This document shows, one piece after another, positions 60,063 through 62,955 of a stretch of DNA of 62,955 nt. Source of the stretch: Rhodospirillales bacterium (GTDB taxonomy: Bacteria; Pseudomonadota; Alphaproteobacteria; UBA8366; Aestuariispiraceae); NCBI GenBank assembly GCA_002696645.1, contig NZSA01000094.1:26068-89022 (forward strand), written 5' to 3'. Positions within the stretch are counted from its first letter, which is position 1, and every line of letters starts with the position of its first letter. The translations under genes and the position numbers were made by a program. Below the pieces are notes generated by a model that was given only the letters and a program-made list of their open reading frames with translations, searched no databases and had not been told where the DNA came from.

Positions 60063-62411
60063 ATGGATCAATCATACATATCGTCAAGCGCTGAAGCTGA
60101 TATCGAAACCCTGGAAGCGTTAGAGGAAAAGGTGCGATGGCTCGCATCCTGGACCATTCACAACGCCAATCATTTGCGGGAAAGCCGCGATGGTTTGAAA
60201 GTTGGGGGACACCAGGCTTCCTGTGCGTCGCTGTCTGCGATTATGACCGCGCTGTATTTTCATGTCCTGCGGTCAGATGATCGTGTCGCGGTTAAACCCC
60301 ATGCCAGCCCTGTTTTCCACGCCATTCAGTATCTTCTGGGTCATCAGACTCGCGAAAAGCTGGAATCCTTCCGTGCCTATGGTGGGGCTCAGTCTTATCC
60401 GTCCCGTACAAAAGACAATGATACCGTTGATTTCTCGACTGGATCTGTCGGGCTGGGGGCGGCGGTCACCAATTTTGCAGCCCTGACCCAAGATTACCTC
60501 AGGCTTAAGGACATTATTCCATCCAGCAAGCCGCCCGGGCGCATGATCGCCCTGGTGGGCGATGCGGAATTAGACGAAGGCAATGTCTATGAAGCCCTGA
60601 TGGATACATGGAAACATGATATCCGAAATGTCTGGTGGGTGATTGATTATAACCGTCAAAGCCTGGATGGGGTGGTAAACGAACAGCTGTTCCGGATTAT
60701 CGGGCGGTTCTTCCGCGCTGTTGGTTGGAACGTCATCACGCTGAAATATGGCTCTAAACAAATGGCCGCTTTCGCAAAGCCAGGCGGGCAGGCCTTGAAG
60801 CGGTGGATCAATACATGTCCCAATGATGTCTATTCCGCCCTGGCATTTCAGGGCGCGGCCGCCTGGCGCGCCCAAATCAAGGGGGACATGCCCCATGATC
60901 AGGACTTGCACAGCCTGATCGACAGCTATGACGATGCGGGGCTAAATGCCCTGATGACCAATCTGGGCGGCCACGATATTCCGGCCCTGCTGCATACTTT
61001 TTCCACGGTTCCCGATGATCGCCCGACATGCTTTATCGCCTATACGATCAAAGGATGGGGCCTGCCCTTGATGGGGCATAAGGATAATCATGCCGGCCTG
61101 ATGAACCCGCAACAAATGGCGGCATTCCAGAAACAACTAGGCGTCCCGGAAGGCCAGGAGTGGGAGCCATTCTCCGGCATGAAAGTACCGGCGGATCGTG
61201 TTCAATCCTTCCTGAACCGATTGCCTCAGAAGCAGCATCGTCTGCATGAGGCCAATAAGATTTCCATCCCCGATACTCTGACCTATGGCGCCACCGCCAA
61301 ATCGTCGACGCAGGAAGTCTTTGGAAAGCTGTTGAATGAAATTGCCAAGGCGGGCGGACCGCTGGCAGATCGTATCGTCACCACCTCTCCGGATGTGTCG
61401 GTTTCGACCAATTTGGGTCCCTGGATCAATCAACGCGGTCTGTTTGCGCGCGAAAGCCGGCCCGACGAATTCCGGGAGCGAAATTTGCCATCCGCGCAAA
61501 AGTGGATACGCTCCCCCCAGGGCCAGCATATTGAACTGGGTATCGCGGAAAATGACCTGTTTTTGAACCTGGCGGCTTTAGGCCTGTCGGAAAGCCTGTT
61601 CGGGGCGCGGCTGTTTCCCATTGGAACATTGTATGACCCCTTCATTGCGCGCGGGCTGGATGCGCTAAACTATGCCTGTTATCAGGACAGCCGCTTCATT
61701 GTGGTCGCCACCCCGTCCGGGATCACATTGGCCCCGGAAGGTGGTGCGCATCAATCCATATCAACCCCGATGATCGGGATGGGGCAGCCGGGCTTAACAT
61801 CTTACGAGCCCGCCTATGGGGATGAACTTGCCGTTATTCTACGCCATGCCTTCGTGCATTTGCAGGATGAAGAGAAGGGGGGCTCCCTCTATCTCAGGCT
61901 TTCAACCCGCCCGATTGAGCAGCCTGATCGCAAAATGACCCCGGATCTGGCACGTCAGATCATCAAAGGGGGCTATTGGGTCGTGCCGCCTAAGAAGGGG
62001 GCAAAGATGGCAATTGTCTATATGGGTGCCGTCGCCCCCCAAGCCTTGGAAGCGTTCGAGGCGCTGCGTGAAGATAACCCAGATGCCGGACTGATGGCGA
62101 TCACCTCAGCCGATAAGCTGTATTCTGATTGGCAAACAATTGAACGTGCCCGCTTGGCCGGAACTGATTCGGGTGAAATGGCCCATGTGGAAGACCTGTT
62201 TGCCCCCCTGGCATCGGATGCCCGGTTTACATCCGTGATTGATGGCCATCCCGCGGCTGTTGCCTGGATGGGGGCCGTTCGTGGTCACTCCGTTGCCCCT
62301 CTGGGGGTGGAAAGCTTTGGCCAAACGGGCGATCTGATCGATCTGTATCGCCATTATGGCATAGATGCGGACCACATCCGCCGCGCCGCAGAACGCAAGC
62401 CCAAAAGCTGA
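60063..62411 (+). CDS. Homodimeric E1-like (AceE/transketolase) thiamine diphosphate enzyme
   Basis: A 782-residue protein related to homodimeric pyruvate dehydrogenase E1 (AceE) but about 100 residues shorter than Escherichia coli AceE. The ThDP/Mg motif reads GDAELDEGN at residues 166-174 (AceE has GDGEMDE), followed by the conserved VIDYNRQSLDGVV. The transketolase-type pyrimidine domain has ELGIAENDLFLNLAALGLSE, and the C-terminal domain is present. A very good AAAGGAG site precedes the ATG. No E2 gene lies nearby. Since pdhA-pdhB already supply a heterodimeric E1p, this enzyme may use another 2-oxoacid or act as a back-up. Annotated relatives are often simply called transketolase. Confidence 0.85.
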   Translation: MDQSYISSSAEADIETLEALEEKVRWLASWTIHNANHLRESRDGLKVGGHQASCASLSAIMTALYFHVLRSDDRVAVKPHASPVFHAIQYLLGHQTREKLESFRAYGGAQSYPSRTKDNDTVDFSTGSVGLGAAVTNFAALTQDYLRLKDIIPSSKPPGRMIALVGDAELDEGNVYEALMDTWKHDIRNVWWVIDYNRQSLDGVVNEQLFRIIGRFFRAVGWNVITLKYGSKQMAAFAKPGGQALKRWINTCPNDVYSALAFQGAAAWRAQIKGDMPHDQDLHSLIDSYDDAGLNALMTNLGGHDIPALLHTFSTVPDDRPTCFIAYTIKGWGLPLMGHKDNHAGLMNPQQMAAFQKQLGVPEGQEWEPFSGMKVPADRVQSFLNRLPQKQHRLHEANKISIPDTLTYGATAKSSTQEVFGKLLNEIAKAGGPLADRIVTTSPDVSVSTNLGPWINQRGLFARESRPDEFRERNLPSAQKWIRSPQGQHIELGIAENDLFLNLAALGLSESLFGARLFPIGTLYDPFIARGLDALNYACYQDSRFIVVATPSGITLAPEGGAHQSISTPMIGMGQPGLTSYEPAYGDELAVILRHAFVHLQDEEKGGSLYLRLSTRPIEQPDRKMTPDLARQIIKGGYWVVPPKKGAKMAIVYMGAVAPQALEAFEALREDNPDAGLMAITSADKLYSDWQTIERARLAGTDSGEMAHVEDLFAPLASDARFTSVIDGHPAAVAWMGAVRGHSVAPLGVESFGQTGDLIDLYRHYGIDADHIRRAAERKPKS

Positions 62412-62460
62412 GGCGCGCGGGGAATTTAGGGGATAATGACACCGGCCATCCAGGCGGCAC

Positions 62461-62665
62461 GCACCAGTCGCGCTTGCGGCCCTGGATCCCGGATCAAGTC
62501 CGGGATGACGAAGTATTAGCCAAATGCATCCTCACCCTGAGGAGCGCAGCGTCTCGAAGGGTGTGCTTGCTGAAAGCACTACACTTACAGCCCCTCCTTC
62601 GAGACGGCGCTATCGCGCCTCCTCAGGATGAGAGTGGTGCCGAAGGTCAGAAGCGACGTGTCATC
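62461..62665. repeat. First of two 290-bp-spaced long repeat copies at the right edge
   Basis: This 205-bp block recurs at 62751-62955 with only a few substitutions. It contains, in reverse orientation, family A (about 62481-62511) and family B (62527-62632), which also make up the eno-ftsB cluster. Between the two blocks, about 62666-62750, lie reverse family C and D sequences. Confidence 0.85.
62527..62632. repeat. Family B palindromic repeat, copy 3 (inverted)
   Basis: Begins CATCCTCACCCTGAGGAGCG and ends with CTCCTCAGGATGAG, the reverse complement of the copies at 10581 and 10887. The arms pair to form a long hairpin. Confidence 0.8.
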
Positions 62666-62750
62666 CCCTCAGCGCTCTTTGCGCCTCCTTCGCGCCCTTC
62701 GCGGTTAATCTTCTCGTCCCTCCCGCGCAGGTGGGAGTCCAGGGCGGCAT

Positions 62751-62955
62751 GCACCAGTCGCGCTTGCGGCCCTGGATCCCGGATCAAGTCCGGGATGACG
62801 CAGTATTAGTCAAATGCATCCTCACCCTGAGGAGCGCAGCGTCTCGAAGGGTGTGCCTGCTGACAGCACTACACTTACAGCCCCTCCTTCGAGACGGCGC
62901 TATCGCGCCTCCTCAGGATGAGAGTGGTGCCGAAGGTCAGAAGCGACGTGTCATC
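62751..62955. repeat. Second long repeat copy, running to the window edge
   Basis: Offset by exactly 290 bp from the block at 62461, with differences such as GAAGTATTAGCC versus GCAGTATTAGTC. It is cut by the window end, so more copies may follow. The family B palindrome within it is at 62817-62922. No gene is visible between 62412 and the end of the window. Confidence 0.85.

Overview
The window looks like chromosome from an alphaproteobacterium, most likely of Rhodospirillales type. The main evidence is gene order. The run eno-ftsB-pdhA-pdhB-pdhC-lpd-lipA-coq10, then the opposing ispDF-pgpA-cinA operon, then dusB-ntrB-ntrC-ntrY-ntrX-trkA-(HAD)-hfq-hflX is a characteristic alphaproteobacterial arrangement. 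A fused IspDF, a short ProRS without the insertion editing domain, a lipoyl domain on the E1-beta subunit and a HrcA/CIRCE groESL operon agree with this. Species cannot be assigned from the sequence alone.

Layout. 1-4.2 kb (minus strand): ppiD-trpE and a PPOX-fold flavoprotein. 4.4-10.4 kb: tpiA, secG, pyrG, kdsA, a TSUP exporter and eno. 10.4-11.05 kb: a mosaic of dispersed intergenic repeats. 11.4-19.4 kb: ftsB, the pyruvate dehydrogenase operon, lipA and coq10. 19.4-23.4 kb: an XRE regulator with a perfect 23-bp palindrome in front of it, the ispDF-pgpA-cinA operon and a YpjD/CcsA-like membrane protein. 23.5-34.9 kb: dusB, two nitrogen-type two-component systems, trkA, a HAD phosphatase, hfq and hflX. 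34.9-37.2 kb: groESL with a CIRCE operator, an intercistronic terminator and a final terminator. 37.3-45.7 kb: an Ldh-family dehydrogenase, an inositol-monophosphatase-family enzyme, a secreted TPR protein, proS, lolC/E-lolD and two HupE/UreJ-type permeases. 45.7-48.9 kb: SapC, two stand-alone cyclic-nucleotide-binding proteins, a CheY-like receiver and an Hpt-like protein. 48.9-54.3 kb: ssb, a membrane protein, a class I glutamine amidotransferase, gyrA and coaD. 54.3-56.1 kb: an AT-rich accessory insert ending at tRNA-Lys(UUU). 56.2-62.4 kb: an unannotated 32-residue membrane peptide, a CRP-like regulator, a CHASE-like histidine kinase, a DUF502 protein and a homodimeric E1-like (AceE/transketolase) enzyme. 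62.4 kb to the end: a second repeat cluster, in the opposite orientation to the first.

How the genes work together. Most of the window is housekeeping: glycolysis (tpiA, eno), entry to the TCA cycle (pdhABC-lpd, with lipA making the lipoyl groups), isoprenoid and phospholipid synthesis, envelope biogenesis (secG, ppiD, lolCDE, kdsA), nitrogen control (ntrBC, ntrYX) and proteostasis (groESL, hfq). No large undescribed multigene system is obvious. The candidates most worth following are: (i) the AT-rich insert next to tRNA-Lys, whose first gene has the R-N-x3-H signature of HEPN RNases; (ii) a CRP-like gene followed by a near-consensus CRP site and then a tiny membrane-peptide gene with a strong ribosome binding site; (iii) a signalling cluster of tandem cNMP-binding, receiver and Hpt proteins; (iv) an NtrX whose ATPase lacks both GAFTGA and the sensor-II arginine; and (v) two structurally different pyruvate-dehydrogenase-type E1 enzymes.
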